DNA of 64,000 bases, from IMG/VR virus record IMGVR_UViG_3300031857_012457, positions 62,001-126,000 of that record; one strand, given 5' to 3'. This stretch comes from a virus. Positions within the stretch are counted from its first letter, which is position 1; each line of letters opens with the position of its first letter. Of this stretch, positions 50,911-59,203 are shown piece by piece. Position numbers and translations under genes: made by a program. The notes beneath the pieces are model-generated. The model worked only from the letters and a program-made list of their open reading frames with translations. It did no database searches and was not told where the DNA came from.

Positions 50911-51099
50911 CTAAAGAAAACCCAAATCTTTTTGATTCTTTCTTATAGCTTTTTCTTTTTCTAATCTATTTTTAACGGATGGTTTAACAAATGTCTGCCG
51001 TTCTCTTAACTGCTCTACTTGTTTAATGTTCTGAACTTTTCTCTTATATTGTTTCAGAGCTAGTTCTATATTACCGTTTTTAATATCAATTATAATCAT
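50911..51099 (-). CDS. rpsU: Ribosomal protein bS21 homologue
   Basis: 62 residues, the size of Bacteroidota bS21. Reads MIIIDIKNGNIELALKQYKR then KVQNIKQVEQLRERQTFVKP and SVKNRLEKEKA: the ALK-x-YKRK helix, LR-x-R-x-x-F-x-KPS turn and Arg/Lys-rich second helix are those of bS21, closest in type to Bacteroidota versions. bS21 sits at the 30S platform near the 16S 3' end. Here it is the last gene of the head-assembly unit, six bases after the DUF5856-like gene, with no Shine-Dalgarno (the leader reads AATCATCAATAATAATT). It could replace host bS21 on ribosomes late in infection. Confidence 0.9.
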   Translation of the reverse strand: MIIIDIKNGNIELALKQYKRKVQNIKQVEQLRERQTFVKPSVKNRLEKEKAIRKNQKDLGFL

Positions 51100-51104
51100 A
51101 ATTA

Positions 51105-51476
51105 TTATTGATGATTTACTAATTTGTATTTTGTTCTATATAACAGAGATACAACCGTATCAATATCGTTTTGTAACCAACTATCTTTTAATTTAGGATT
51201 TTGTCTTAATCTAGCTACCATATTACATAAAGTATCAAAGTATTTAATGATATTTTTAATATCATTATTTTTATCCAATGTTCCAATGCCAGATAATTGA
51301 ATTAATCCTTCTTTACCCTGATATGTTTCTACTAACCCATCAATCAATCCACCAATTGAATCATAGTAATCTCCCAATGCCAAATGAGCAGAATGAGAAC
51401 CAATTCCTTTAACTCCTAAATGAAATGAGTGAGCTTGGGTTCTACTTTGTAATAATAATGATGCTAATTCTTCCAT
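51105..51476 (-). CDS. DUF5856-like, ferritin/Dps-fold helical protein
   Basis: 123 residues. LASLLLQSRTQAHSFHLGVK, then GSHSAHLALGDYYDSIGGLI and DGLVETYQGKEGL follow the DUF5856 pattern seen in T4-like phages, a four-helix arrangement with His and Glu at ferritin-like positions. Whether it binds metal is not shown. It lies in the head region directly before bS21. Function unknown. Confidence 0.65.
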   Translation of the reverse strand: MEELASLLLQSRTQAHSFHLGVKGIGSHSAHLALGDYYDSIGGLIDGLVETYQGKEGLIQLSGIGTLDKNNDIKNIIKYFDTLCNMVARLRQNPKLKDSWLQNDIDTVVSLLYRTKYKLVNHQ

Positions 51477-51482
51477 TTATTT

Positions 51483-51920
51483 TTATGCTTTCCATTTCAT
51501 TGCCTGCATTTTCTTACTCATGTCAGATGTTATTCCTCTTTCGGTAGCCTCATCATTCATTGCTTTGGTTGCAGTTCTTGTCAATTCCAATTCTAATTCT
51601 TGGTAATTAATATCTGGATCGTCTTTATATTGTTTTAATATCCGTTGTGTATATGAATCGTTAACAAATGCAGTTATCCAAGCTGGTCCAATTCCAGTAG
51701 TAGAAACAATATCATTCATTCTACTAATAAACCCTCTGTTACCATATAATTTTTTGTAAATATCTTTTAATGCTCTCTGTACTCCAACACTTCTACCATG
51801 ATAATATGCATCGACATTATCGGCTAATTTACTAAAGAACATAGTAATAAACCCAAAGAATGCAATAGTGCCAAGTATTGCCAATAATCCTAGTTCATTC
51901 AAAGGTTCTTTTTGTGACAT
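51483..51920 (-). CDS. Membrane-anchored protein of unknown function
   Basis: 145 residues with one N-terminal transmembrane helix (about residues 8-30, LGLLAILGTIAFFGFITMFF). The rest is a soluble helical domain with RALKDIYKKLYGNRGFISRM and ELELELTRTATKAMNDEATE. No recognisable family. Its position between protease and bS21 genes does not reveal a role. Confidence 0.65.
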   Translation of the reverse strand: MSQKEPLNELGLLAILGTIAFFGFITMFFSKLADNVDAYYHGRSVGVQRALKDIYKKLYGNRGFISRMNDIVSTTGIGPAWITAFVNDSYTQRILKQYKDDPDINYQELELELTRTATKAMNDEATERGITSDMSKKMQAMKWKA

Positions 51921-51932
51921 TATTTTTATATT

Positions 51933-52568
51933 TTAATATTTTGGACCCATATTACCTTTTGCCATAGAATCTGCCCAAATTTGGAACATCTTCTTTAAAT
52001 CAGCAGGTAATTGTTTATCTCTAATGGATAGTTTTCCATCAGGTGAAATATGTGCGATTATTTTGTAATCACCATGTTGTTCTTCTGCTCTATTCCAAAT
52101 AGTTAAACCATTTCCCATATAGCCAGAACCAATATCGTATTTTTTAGCTTCTTGAATTGAACTTCTACCCAATCGTTGCTTCATAACTTCTTCAGATACA
52201 TCAGCAATTTCAAAGTATCTACCCAATACATGACCCATATCTTCGTACAATGCTTCTAATCTTTCTTCCTGTGCTTTTGCTTCAAGTGATTCTTTTTCGA
52301 ATGCAGATTGTAATTTTTTCAATTCATTCATATTACGCTTAATTGTAACTCTATCGAACCAATCACCACCCTCTCTTAAAGTATATTCTTGTGCAGCATC
52401 TGCAATCCCACCTAAAGTTTCTGCAATAGTTCTGATGTCAGATTTTCTACGCATTCCCTCTCTATGCTGTCCATAGGTAGAAATAATTTCCAAAAAGTGT
52501 CTTTTCAACTCTGTTGGGAGTTGTTGAAGTTCTTCTGATTCTTTGAGTAAATTTTTTAAACGTATCAT
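51933..52568 (-). CDS. Unknown helical head-region protein
   Basis: 211 residues. The first 130 are charged helices (MIRLKNLLKESEELQQLPTE, MNELKKLQSAFEKESLEAKA). The last 60 form a small alpha/beta domain DYKIIAHISPDGKLSIRDKQ then LPADLKKMFQIWADSMAKG. Not recognised; probably a core or internal head protein given its place after the protease. Confidence 0.65.
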   Translation of the reverse strand: MIRLKNLLKESEELQQLPTELKRHFLEIISTYGQHREGMRRKSDIRTIAETLGGIADAAQEYTLREGGDWFDRVTIKRNMNELKKLQSAFEKESLEAKAQEERLEALYEDMGHVLGRYFEIADVSEEVMKQRLGRSSIQEAKKYDIGSGYMGNGLTIWNRAEEQHGDYKIIAHISPDGKLSIRDKQLPADLKKMFQIWADSMAKGNMGPKY

Positions 52569-52569
52569 A

Positions 52570-52836
52570 TTATTTCTTTAATATATCGTTTTTCTTAATT
52601 TTTGAAACGTATCTCATCATTTCTTGCTTATCAATTCCCATAGCATCGATTACCTTTGCTAATACAAGAATTTCTTTTTTACGAGAAAGACTCATTCCTT
52701 TGATTTGAGCTACCATTTTATCCAAATATCTTTCTATCGATACTGGTAAGTTAGTGTCCAAATCATCCAATGCTTCTTTGATTGTTGGTTTTGGAGCTGC
52801 GTTTCTGCCTGGTATAAAATTTACTAATTTTGCCAT
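52570..52836 (-). CDS. Small basic protein, possible prohead core component
   Basis: 88 residues, Lys-rich helices (SIERYLDKMVAQIKGMSLSR, KKEILVLAKVIDAMGIDKQE). One base separates its stop from the next start. T4 has small core proteins (gp67, gp68) near gp21, and this could be an analogue, but the sequence alone does not show it. Confidence 0.6.
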   Translation of the reverse strand: MAKLVNFIPGRNAAPKPTIKEALDDLDTNLPVSIERYLDKMVAQIKGMSLSRKKEILVLAKVIDAMGIDKQEMMRYVSKIKKNDILKK

Positions 52837-52843
52837 ATTTTTG

Positions 52844-53434
52844 TTAATTTAATTCTATTATAATTTCTCTCATTAAATCTTGTGATTTACACCACTTACC
52901 ACATTCTTCTGCCATTTTAGCCCACTGCTTTGATTCATTCATTGGTGCCATAAATGCTCCATGTGTGGATGGATTAGAAACGAAATCCCAACCAACCAAT
53001 TCGAAATCTTCCTGAACCATTACGGTCCCATCTTTTAATTCCTTTACTGAACCTAATCCTCGTGATGAAATACCTAAACGGATATTATTTTTTAATAATT
53101 CTTTTAAGATATTACCAGATGGAGTTGAAAGAATTTCTACTACACCACATACATCATCACCTTCCCAATAAATTTCTCTAATGTTGTGGGATACATTTTT
53201 TAAGTTGATAACAGGAGAATCTGGATGGTCCAACTCACCTAGCGCTCTACGTTCTTTAATAAGTTGTTTGTATTTTGCACATTCTCTTTCTAAAATTTCT
53301 CTAGGATAGCGTCTACCATTTTGATTAGCAGCACCTGCTCTTTGTAAGATGCCCTTTACCAAATATGTTCCATTTTCTTCTTGTTGAAGTTTTGCTTCAA
53401 ACAAATGGGTTTCTATCAATAATCCTTTATTCAT
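52844..53434 (-). CDS. gp21: Prohead core protease (gp21)
   Basis: 196 residues, like T4 gp21 (212). Catalytic signatures are LGELDHPDSPVINLKNVSH with His70 and IRLGISSRGLGSVKEL with Ser123, plus VGWDFVSNPSTHGAF with Asp150. It matures the prohead by cutting scaffold and capsid proteins after (L/I)-x-E. Start chosen at the first Met, which fits the homologous N-terminus (GLLIETHLFEAKL). Confidence 0.92.
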   Translation of the reverse strand: MNKGLLIETHLFEAKLQQEENGTYLVKGILQRAGAANQNGRRYPREILERECAKYKQLIKERRALGELDHPDSPVINLKNVSHNIREIYWEGDDVCGVVEILSTPSGNILKELLKNNIRLGISSRGLGSVKELKDGTVMVQEDFELVGWDFVSNPSTHGAFMAPMNESKQWAKMAEECGKWCKSQDLMREIIIELN

Positions 53435-53435
53435 C

Positions 53436-53771
53436 TTACTTTATATCGTTTTTAACCTTTTCAATTGCTTTCTTACTATCGTTAGACCAAGCTTTCAAAA
53501 ATATATTTTTTAAACCACTTTCAATATCTTCTTTATCAACATTATCGTTATTTACTTTTTTAATAAGAGATTGAATATAATCAGATTTAACCATTTTATC
53601 TGCAGCTGCAGCGTTTACTCCGTTATTCTTTTCAATATATTCAGTAACATCACTTATAAATTTTTTATTTGATTGTAATTCATCTAATATTCCTGATATT
53701 TCTTTTTCAGTTTCTTTAGAACCACTAAAGTATTTAATTCCTTTTTCTATTAAACCCCCTATGTAATACAT
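53436..53771 (-). CDS. Membrane-linked protein, probable -1 frameshift extension of the upstream gene
   Basis: 111 residues from the ATG at 53771. The frame is open for 25 more codons to 53846 and codes a clean hydrophobic helix (NENIAIGILATLTGIIIGKI), but contains no ATG, GTG or TTG there. Starting at 53771 would cut this helix in half. The upstream gene ends on A-AAA-AAG-TAA, and a -1 slip continues into this frame. The soluble part has helices ETEKEISGILDELQSNKKFI and SLIKKVNNDNVDKEDIESGL. Function unknown. Confidence 0.65.
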   Translation of the reverse strand: MYYIGGLIEKGIKYFSGSKETEKEISGILDELQSNKKFISDVTEYIEKNNGVNAAAADKMVKSDYIQSLIKKVNNDNVDKEDIESGLKNIFLKAWSNDSKKAIEKVKNDIK

Positions 53772-53833
53772 TGCAATTTTACCAATAATGATACCAGTTA
53801 GTGTTGCCAGTATTCCAATAGCTATATTTTCAT

Positions 53834-54523
53834 TTACTTTTTTTTTTTAACCCCCTCGTTTGTTGATTCAGTTGTTATCTTATTTTTTTTGAAATATGCA
53901 ATTACATCTTTACCAGTATCAAATGCTTTTTGACCTCCCCAAGAAGAATGATACATCCAATATGAATTGCTTCCATCTTCCCAATCAAAATCACCCGAAG
54001 ATATTTCTCTACCATCATAGGTTAAATACCCAACACCTTGTTTAGAATAAAAACGATATTTACCATCTCTAAAATTAACATCTTCGTTTACTTTTGATTC
54101 GCTTTTGTTTATTTCTTTACCAGCTTTTACCGCATCTTTATGTGCATCAGAATTACCATGTGCAGGTTCTTCTCCTCTGGCTTTTTTAGCTCTTATGTTA
54201 GCCCACAACCCTGGATTTTCTTCTTCTACTTTTTTACCAGCTCTTAATGCTGCTAAATCGGAACCTTCAATTTCACCATCACCATCGGTATCAATTTTCT
54301 TTTGACCCGCAGTTAATTCAGCTTCATTATATCCTCTTAATCTTCCTTCAGATTTCGCTTTGTAAGCGGTATCTACTGCATTAAAAAATTTCTTCTTTTG
54401 TTCATCAGACATATCAGTAATTGATTTACCAACTTTATCCAACATATGTTTAAAAAGTTGTTGATAGTCTTGTTCCTCTCTAACAACATTTTTAATAAGT
54501 TCCAATAATTGTGATTTTTTCAT
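53834..54523 (-). CDS. EF-hand-like protein ending on a slippery sequence
   Basis: 229 residues. An EF-hand calcium loop is readable as DTDGDGEIEGSDLAAL at about residues 77-92. Around it are helical regions, NPGLWANIRAKKARGEEPAH, which recurs in other phage proteins, and a C-terminal domain with YLTYDGREISSGDFDWEDGS. The last codons are GTT AAA AAA AAA AAG TAA, an A11 run including the dnaX-type heptamer. Role unknown. Confidence 0.72.
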   Translation of the reverse strand: MKKSQLLELIKNVVREEQDYQQLFKHMLDKVGKSITDMSDEQKKKFFNAVDTAYKAKSEGRLRGYNEAELTAGQKKIDTDGDGEIEGSDLAALRAGKKVEEENPGLWANIRAKKARGEEPAHGNSDAHKDAVKAGKEINKSESKVNEDVNFRDGKYRFYSKQGVGYLTYDGREISSGDFDWEDGSNSYWMYHSSWGGQKAFDTGKDVIAYFKKNKITTESTNEGVKKKK

Positions 54524-54554
54524 TATTTGTACTTTTAGTATTACTTCTATAATG

Positions 54555-54563
54555 TATAAATAT
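54555..54563 (-). promoter_or_regulatory. Late-promoter-like motif
   Basis: Sense ACATATATTTATACATT, 32 bases before the ATG at 54523. Confidence 0.45.
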
Positions 54564-54570
54564 ATGTATT

Positions 54571-56244
54571 TTATTTATCCGTAGTAGATTTACCAAAAAC
54601 TCTTTGTATTTCCGGTCCTTTTGAAGAATCTACTTTTGATTTTATAATTTTAAGTGCATCTTTTTTTAATTCACTAGGATGAGAATTAAACCATTCTGAA
54701 ATATCTTCATTACTCTTTATTGCTCTTCTTCTTTGTCCACCATCATCGATATAATTTGTGTAAAAATCATACCATCTTAATACGGAATCCGCTAATTCTT
54801 TTCCAGTTTTGGCAGGTGTGTTTTGACTTGCTTCGTTTACTGATTCGTATTTAATCATATCTGGATTAAACTTTTCAAAATTCTTTCTTGCCCATTTTAC
54901 GGCAGCTTCATAAGAATTGAATTTAATCCTATCCTGTTTGAACCCCTTTGCCTTATTTAAGAAATCAATATAAACTTTTTCTTCGTTTATAGATTCTTGA
55001 ATTTTATTTCTTTTCATCCATTCTTCTAAATTACGAATTGCTGAATCAAATACTCTACTTCTATCATGGTCCATTCCAAAGTTTTTGAAGTATTCTTTCA
55101 TCATCTGATACGGTGAATCTAATTGCTCACCGTTTCTTTTCATATCTTTGATATTCATAGCAACTTGATAAGCTGCCATCTTACCACCAAAGAAAATAGC
55201 TTCGGATGTAATATCATTCCAAAATCTATCCACCAATGAAGATAATGGTTTTCCTTTTGAGCGATACCCAAATTTTTCGTTACCTAATGATTCTACAAAG
55301 TAAATCAATCTTTCTGCGTTGGTTACTTTATCTAAAAACTTTTCCTTTACCATTCCTTGAAGAACTTTTTCACCCTGTGATGAAATTGGAATTTTGTTGA
55401 TTCCTAATTCTTTCATTTTAGAATCAACATCACGAGGCATCATAAATTCGTTTATTGATTTACCTTCACTAATTACTTTATTACTTGGAAATGATACTGA
55501 TGGTTGGTTTCCAAATGTTTTATCAACTTTAGCATTGATTCCAAATTGTGATTTTAACATTTTTACAACACCACTGCCAAACTTTATATCAGTAAGTTTA
55601 AGATAAATGTAATTTCTATTAGGTGCATTCTTAATTTCACCACTTACAAACTTTGAACCTATTAATTTAATAATATCATCTACTACATCTGCTGCAAGGT
55701 ATCCTTTAAGTTCGGATTCTTTTACTACGGAATATCCAGTTAAATCGGCTTGCCTCTTTCCCTTTTTCTCTTCACTATCTTTACCACTAAATGCGAATGG
55801 AGTATTGTATCCTTCAACACCACCAGTAGTATTCATCTCATCTACTTTTAATTCGGCATCTTTGTACATATCACTAACTTTGTCATTCAATTCTGCTGCC
55901 AATTTTTTCTTTTGTGCAGTTAGTGTTTTTAGTTGTTGTATGTGTTGTTTTTCGGCAGGAGTACCTTTGGATTTTTTATATGCTTCTAAACTCTTTTCCA
56001 TAGAATCTAAAACTTTTGCATAATCCGTTTGAATGGCCTTAACAGAACGTAATTCAGCCAACACCATTTCTTTTATTTTATCAGGCAATCCTTTGTGAGA
56101 TGTTGATGCAAAATCTTTAGCATCTTTATCACTCATTGAATCTGCTGCTTTTTCAACTTCTGGGGATGGGTTTTCCATATCGCCCTTTTGAGCGGCGTGT
56201 ACCATACCCATAAATTTTTGTTGTGCTTTAGATACTGCTGGCAT
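54571..56244 (-). CDS. Large protein with an N-terminal DUF3008-like domain
   Basis: 557 residues. The first 60 (PAVSKAQQKFMGMVHAAQKG, KDFASTSHKGLPDKI) match the DUF3008 family, normally a stand-alone protein of about 60 residues, here fused to a long extension. The rest contains a helical segment, AADVVDDIIKLIGSKFVSGE, and later FVESLGNEKFGYRSKGKPLS and EAAVKWARKNFEKFNPD. No enzyme motif was recognised. Its place between portal and protease suggests a head-internal protein, perhaps ejected with DNA, but that is a guess. Confidence 0.65.
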   Translation of the reverse strand: MPAVSKAQQKFMGMVHAAQKGDMENPSPEVEKAADSMSDKDAKDFASTSHKGLPDKIKEMVLAELRSVKAIQTDYAKVLDSMEKSLEAYKKSKGTPAEKQHIQQLKTLTAQKKKLAAELNDKVSDMYKDAELKVDEMNTTGGVEGYNTPFAFSGKDSEEKKGKRQADLTGYSVVKESELKGYLAADVVDDIIKLIGSKFVSGEIKNAPNRNYIYLKLTDIKFGSGVVKMLKSQFGINAKVDKTFGNQPSVSFPSNKVISEGKSINEFMMPRDVDSKMKELGINKIPISSQGEKVLQGMVKEKFLDKVTNAERLIYFVESLGNEKFGYRSKGKPLSSLVDRFWNDITSEAIFFGGKMAAYQVAMNIKDMKRNGEQLDSPYQMMKEYFKNFGMDHDRSRVFDSAIRNLEEWMKRNKIQESINEEKVYIDFLNKAKGFKQDRIKFNSYEAAVKWARKNFEKFNPDMIKYESVNEASQNTPAKTGKELADSVLRWYDFYTNYIDDGGQRRRAIKSNEDISEWFNSHPSELKKDALKIIKSKVDSSKGPEIQRVFGKSTTDK

Positions 56245-56256
56245 TTTTAGTAAAGT

Positions 56257-56481
56257 TTAGGCTAATACATAAACAGAACCACCATTGGTTACTGTTACAC
56301 TTTTAACATAGCAAGGGAATGGTTCTCCTGCGGTTAGATGTGCTAACGAAATAGTTGTTCCACCTTCCAATGTAATTGTACCAGTTACACCACTTACAGG
56401 CAATACTCCCCAAACTCTATCTATTAATGAAGCAGAACCAGATGTTACTAATTTTGCGTCAAATGCTCTATAATTTACCAT
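56257..56481 (-). CDS. Small beta-rich protein, possible decoration protein
   Basis: 74 residues, mostly beta and Gly/Thr-rich: SLIDRVWGVLPVSGVTGTIT, LAHLTAGEPFPCYVKSVTVT, NGGSVYVLA. This looks like one small barrel domain of the kind used for phage head or spike decoration. No family identified. Adjacent genes are two and twelve bases away. Confidence 0.6.
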   Translation of the reverse strand: MVNYRAFDAKLVTSGSASLIDRVWGVLPVSGVTGTITLEGGTTISLAHLTAGEPFPCYVKSVTVTNGGSVYVLA

Positions 56482-56483
56482 TT

Positions 56484-57356
56484 TTATTTATTTAAACTAT
56501 TTTTTAATTCTTTTAACAACTCATAACTCATCATCATTGCCGATAAATGTTGTTCCTTAATTTTTTTAACTGATTTAATTTTTCTAATGTTAGATATAGT
56601 TTCAGCTAATTTAATTTTTGTTACCTTATCTGGTATTTTAGAACCAACTTCTTTCAACCCATTAATTAATTTAATAATTTCGGTTGAAATATATTCATTC
56701 AATTTACCAGTATTATTAATGTTATTTATGTATTCTCTCAATAAAAGTTTTTGTTCTTCTGTAAGGTTTTTGTATTTGTTATTAAAAGATTCTACCAACA
56801 TCTTATAAGAGATTGCTCTCAAATCTTCGTCCTGCTTTTTATATTCTTCCAAAACTGCATCTTTGATTCTAGCATCTTTATTTTGAATGGATGAATTGAT
56901 TATACTTTCAGCAATAGTAAAACGAGAACTTACAATATCCGTTGGGTCATATTGTTGATTAGTTGATACTACTTCGAATATTTTATATATAGATGCTAAT
57001 GTTTTATAATTAGAAATTGGAGATTTAATAAACTCATCTAAACCATAAGTTTCTTTAATTTGTTTAATTAAATTATACTTTTCTTTTATAAGCTTCTTTT
57101 CATCCAATTGCTTTCGTGCTTCCAGAATTGTATCTATAAATTTTTCAGCTTTAACTTCTGAATTATATTTTTCATTTATCAAAAATTGATATAATTTTAA
57201 TTCTTTGGATAATTCCTTTTTAGAATTAAAATGCTCTTTCAATATACTTTCTGCTACTGATTTATTTGCAGACATTATTTCTGATGTAATTTGTCTTACA
57301 AGCAATTCAAATATAAATCCAGTATTTTTAAACTTTGAATGTTTTATTTTTTTCAT
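56484..57356 (-). CDS. Conserved helical head-assembly-region protein
   Basis: 290 residues from the ATG at 57356; a TTG directly before it (57359) is an alternative start. Reads KKIKHSKFKNTGFIFELLVR then QITSEIMSANKSVAESILKE, and is almost entirely charged alpha-helix. I associate this N-terminal motif with a protein next to the portal gene in marine T4-like phages. Function unknown; a portal or core-assembly factor would fit position. Confidence 0.68.
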   Translation of the reverse strand: MKKIKHSKFKNTGFIFELLVRQITSEIMSANKSVAESILKEHFNSKKELSKELKLYQFLINEKYNSEVKAEKFIDTILEARKQLDEKKLIKEKYNLIKQIKETYGLDEFIKSPISNYKTLASIYKIFEVVSTNQQYDPTDIVSSRFTIAESIINSSIQNKDARIKDAVLEEYKKQDEDLRAISYKMLVESFNNKYKNLTEEQKLLLREYINNINNTGKLNEYISTEIIKLINGLKEVGSKIPDKVTKIKLAETISNIRKIKSVKKIKEQHLSAMMMSYELLKELKNSLNK

Positions 57357-57377
57357 CAATTTTTATAATTTGTCAGA

Positions 57378-57386
57378 TATAAATAT
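57378..57386 (-). promoter_or_regulatory. Late-promoter-like motif
   Basis: Sense AAATATATTTATATCTG, 21 bases before the ATG at 57356. Confidence 0.5.
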
Positions 57387-57403
57387 ATTTTTATATTTCT
57401 TTA

Positions 57404-59146
57404 TTACTTTTTGGTTAAATCTTCTGTCAAAATAGTTTTTTTATTACCATCCATATCCTTAAAAACTTCAAAATATGAACTCTTTCTCGGTTTGTATGGA
57501 ACAGAACCTTCTTTTGCTTTAAGAGTTTTTATTCCTAATGGGTCTCTACCTTCAGGATGGTCATCATGCCCATATCTAACAGGGTCTTTTGGTCTACCAA
57601 CCTGTCCATCTAATTCAAGTTTTAACTTATTCAACTCCTCTTCAACATTAGTTGGTCCACCTTCAGTTCCAGTTTCTTTTGCTGGGTCTACACCTTGTGT
57701 TTCAATTGAAGTTAAACGGAACATTTGTTTAGTATCATCTAATACCTGCAATGTTAATTCATCCTGCTCATCTTTTGCCATCTTCATTACGGATTCATAC
57801 ATCCATTCTTTGGAGAACATCTTTGTTTGTTGCATTTGTTGAATTAGGGCTACTTTTGAAGTGTATAGTTCAACCTGCTCCTGCTCATAAATTCTAGATG
57901 GAACTGTTAATTCCAATGTAAAGTCTGTTAAACGGTCATCGTTAATACCTTGTGCGTATAAATGAACGATTGCAATTTTAGTTAATTCGGAAATCAATAC
58001 TCTCTGAACTCTTTCAATTGTTTTGGCAAAACGAATATCCATTGATGCCAATGTTGCTTTACCATTAGTATCTTCCTCATAACCCAAATATGCTTTTGGA
58101 ATTTTAAGTGCAGCCATCAACTTCCCTTTTAAGTAATTGATGTCATCAATCATATTGTACTCTAAACCTTTTAGGGTATCAATTGAAGTTCCATTATCAC
58201 TACCTCGAACTGGCATATAATAATCTTCAATAAGATTCATCATATTGTACTTTAAGTTGTACTCACCCGTTCTTTCATCAACAAATGGAACTTTCTTTGA
58301 TGCGTTGATGATTTTTTGCATGTAGTTATCCACTTCGTTTGGTGGGATATTACCAACATCCACTTTAAAAATTCTCTTTTCAGGAGCTCTCATTACTCTG
58401 TGGATTAACATTGCATCTTCCATCAACATTAATTGTTTCCAAACTCTTCTAGCTCCTTCAACCATAGATTTTCCATAAGGTAAGAAGTTTGAATCTGAAT
58501 TTAAACGGAAGTGAGCAATCTCATAGTTTTCAAATTCCTTTTTAGTAGTTTGACCTACTGCCATATATGGGTTTTGATATGGGGCATATACGAATTTAAC
58601 TCTTTGTGGATTTTCAGGATCAAATCCCTCTACTCTACTCATTTCGTATGATGATAATGGCATTACGTTTATAATTCCCAATTCATCTGCAATTTCTAAT
58701 TCTAAAAAGAAATCACCATATTTTACCAAGTTTCGTGTCCAAGGCCATAAGTTGAACTCAATGTTAAGAATATCGTAAAATAAGTTTTCTAATATTTGTT
58801 TGATGTTATCATCATCGTGATGAATTTTTAAAATACTACCATGTTCGTTTTTAGCGGTACATTCATCTGCATATACATCCAATGCGGATGATAAAATGGG
58901 GTCCATATCCATTGAATCGTAATCTCTAAACAAATCGATACGAACTTGTTGGTATGCCATTGCAGATTCCACCCCACCTACACCGTAGTTACTTACTTTG
59001 AGTTTCATATAACGGTCTACAAGGTTAGTTGTCATATTCTGATACTCATCAGTATCGACTATTTTAACTCCTTTTTCCGTTTTTCTTACTATGGTATTTG
59101 TTGAAAATAATTTCTGTAACCTACCGAATAATGTTTTATCTGCCAT
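57404..59146 (-). CDS. gp20: Portal vertex protein (gp20)
   Basis: 580 residues, near T4 gp20 (524). Typical segments are VDRYMKLKVSNYGVGGVESA, SALDVYADECTAKNEHG, LPYGKSMVEGARRVWKQLML then MEDAMLIHRVMRAPEKRIFK, and AALKIPKAYLGYEEDTNGKA, all characteristic of T4-type portals. It forms the dodecameric channel through which gp17 pumps DNA. The C-terminal 100 residues (DPAKETGTEGGPTN, DPVRYGHDDHPEGRDP) look disordered. Confidence 0.95.
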   Translation of the reverse strand: MADKTLFGRLQKLFSTNTIVRKTEKGVKIVDTDEYQNMTTNLVDRYMKLKVSNYGVGGVESAMAYQQVRIDLFRDYDSMDMDPILSSALDVYADECTAKNEHGSILKIHHDDDNIKQILENLFYDILNIEFNLWPWTRNLVKYGDFFLELEIADELGIINVMPLSSYEMSRVEGFDPENPQRVKFVYAPYQNPYMAVGQTTKKEFENYEIAHFRLNSDSNFLPYGKSMVEGARRVWKQLMLMEDAMLIHRVMRAPEKRIFKVDVGNIPPNEVDNYMQKIINASKKVPFVDERTGEYNLKYNMMNLIEDYYMPVRGSDNGTSIDTLKGLEYNMIDDINYLKGKLMAALKIPKAYLGYEEDTNGKATLASMDIRFAKTIERVQRVLISELTKIAIVHLYAQGINDDRLTDFTLELTVPSRIYEQEQVELYTSKVALIQQMQQTKMFSKEWMYESVMKMAKDEQDELTLQVLDDTKQMFRLTSIETQGVDPAKETGTEGGPTNVEEELNKLKLELDGQVGRPKDPVRYGHDDHPEGRDPLGIKTLKAKEGSVPYKPRKSSYFEVFKDMDGNKKTILTEDLTKK

Positions 59147-59167
59147 TTTAATATTTTGTATCTAATT

Positions 59168-59176
59168 TATAAAGAT
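59168..59176 (-). promoter_or_regulatory. Late-promoter-like motif, one mismatch
   Basis: Sense ATCTTTATA, 22 bases before the portal ATG at 59146. Confidence 0.35.
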
Positions 59177-59203
59177 AAGTAAATTTTTGGAAATTTCCAA
59201 GTT

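Noticed and set aside
59187-59202. Palindrome TTGGAAATTTCCAA after the 167-residue gene
   Set aside because: Short AT-rich dyad without a proper T run; not enough for a terminator call.
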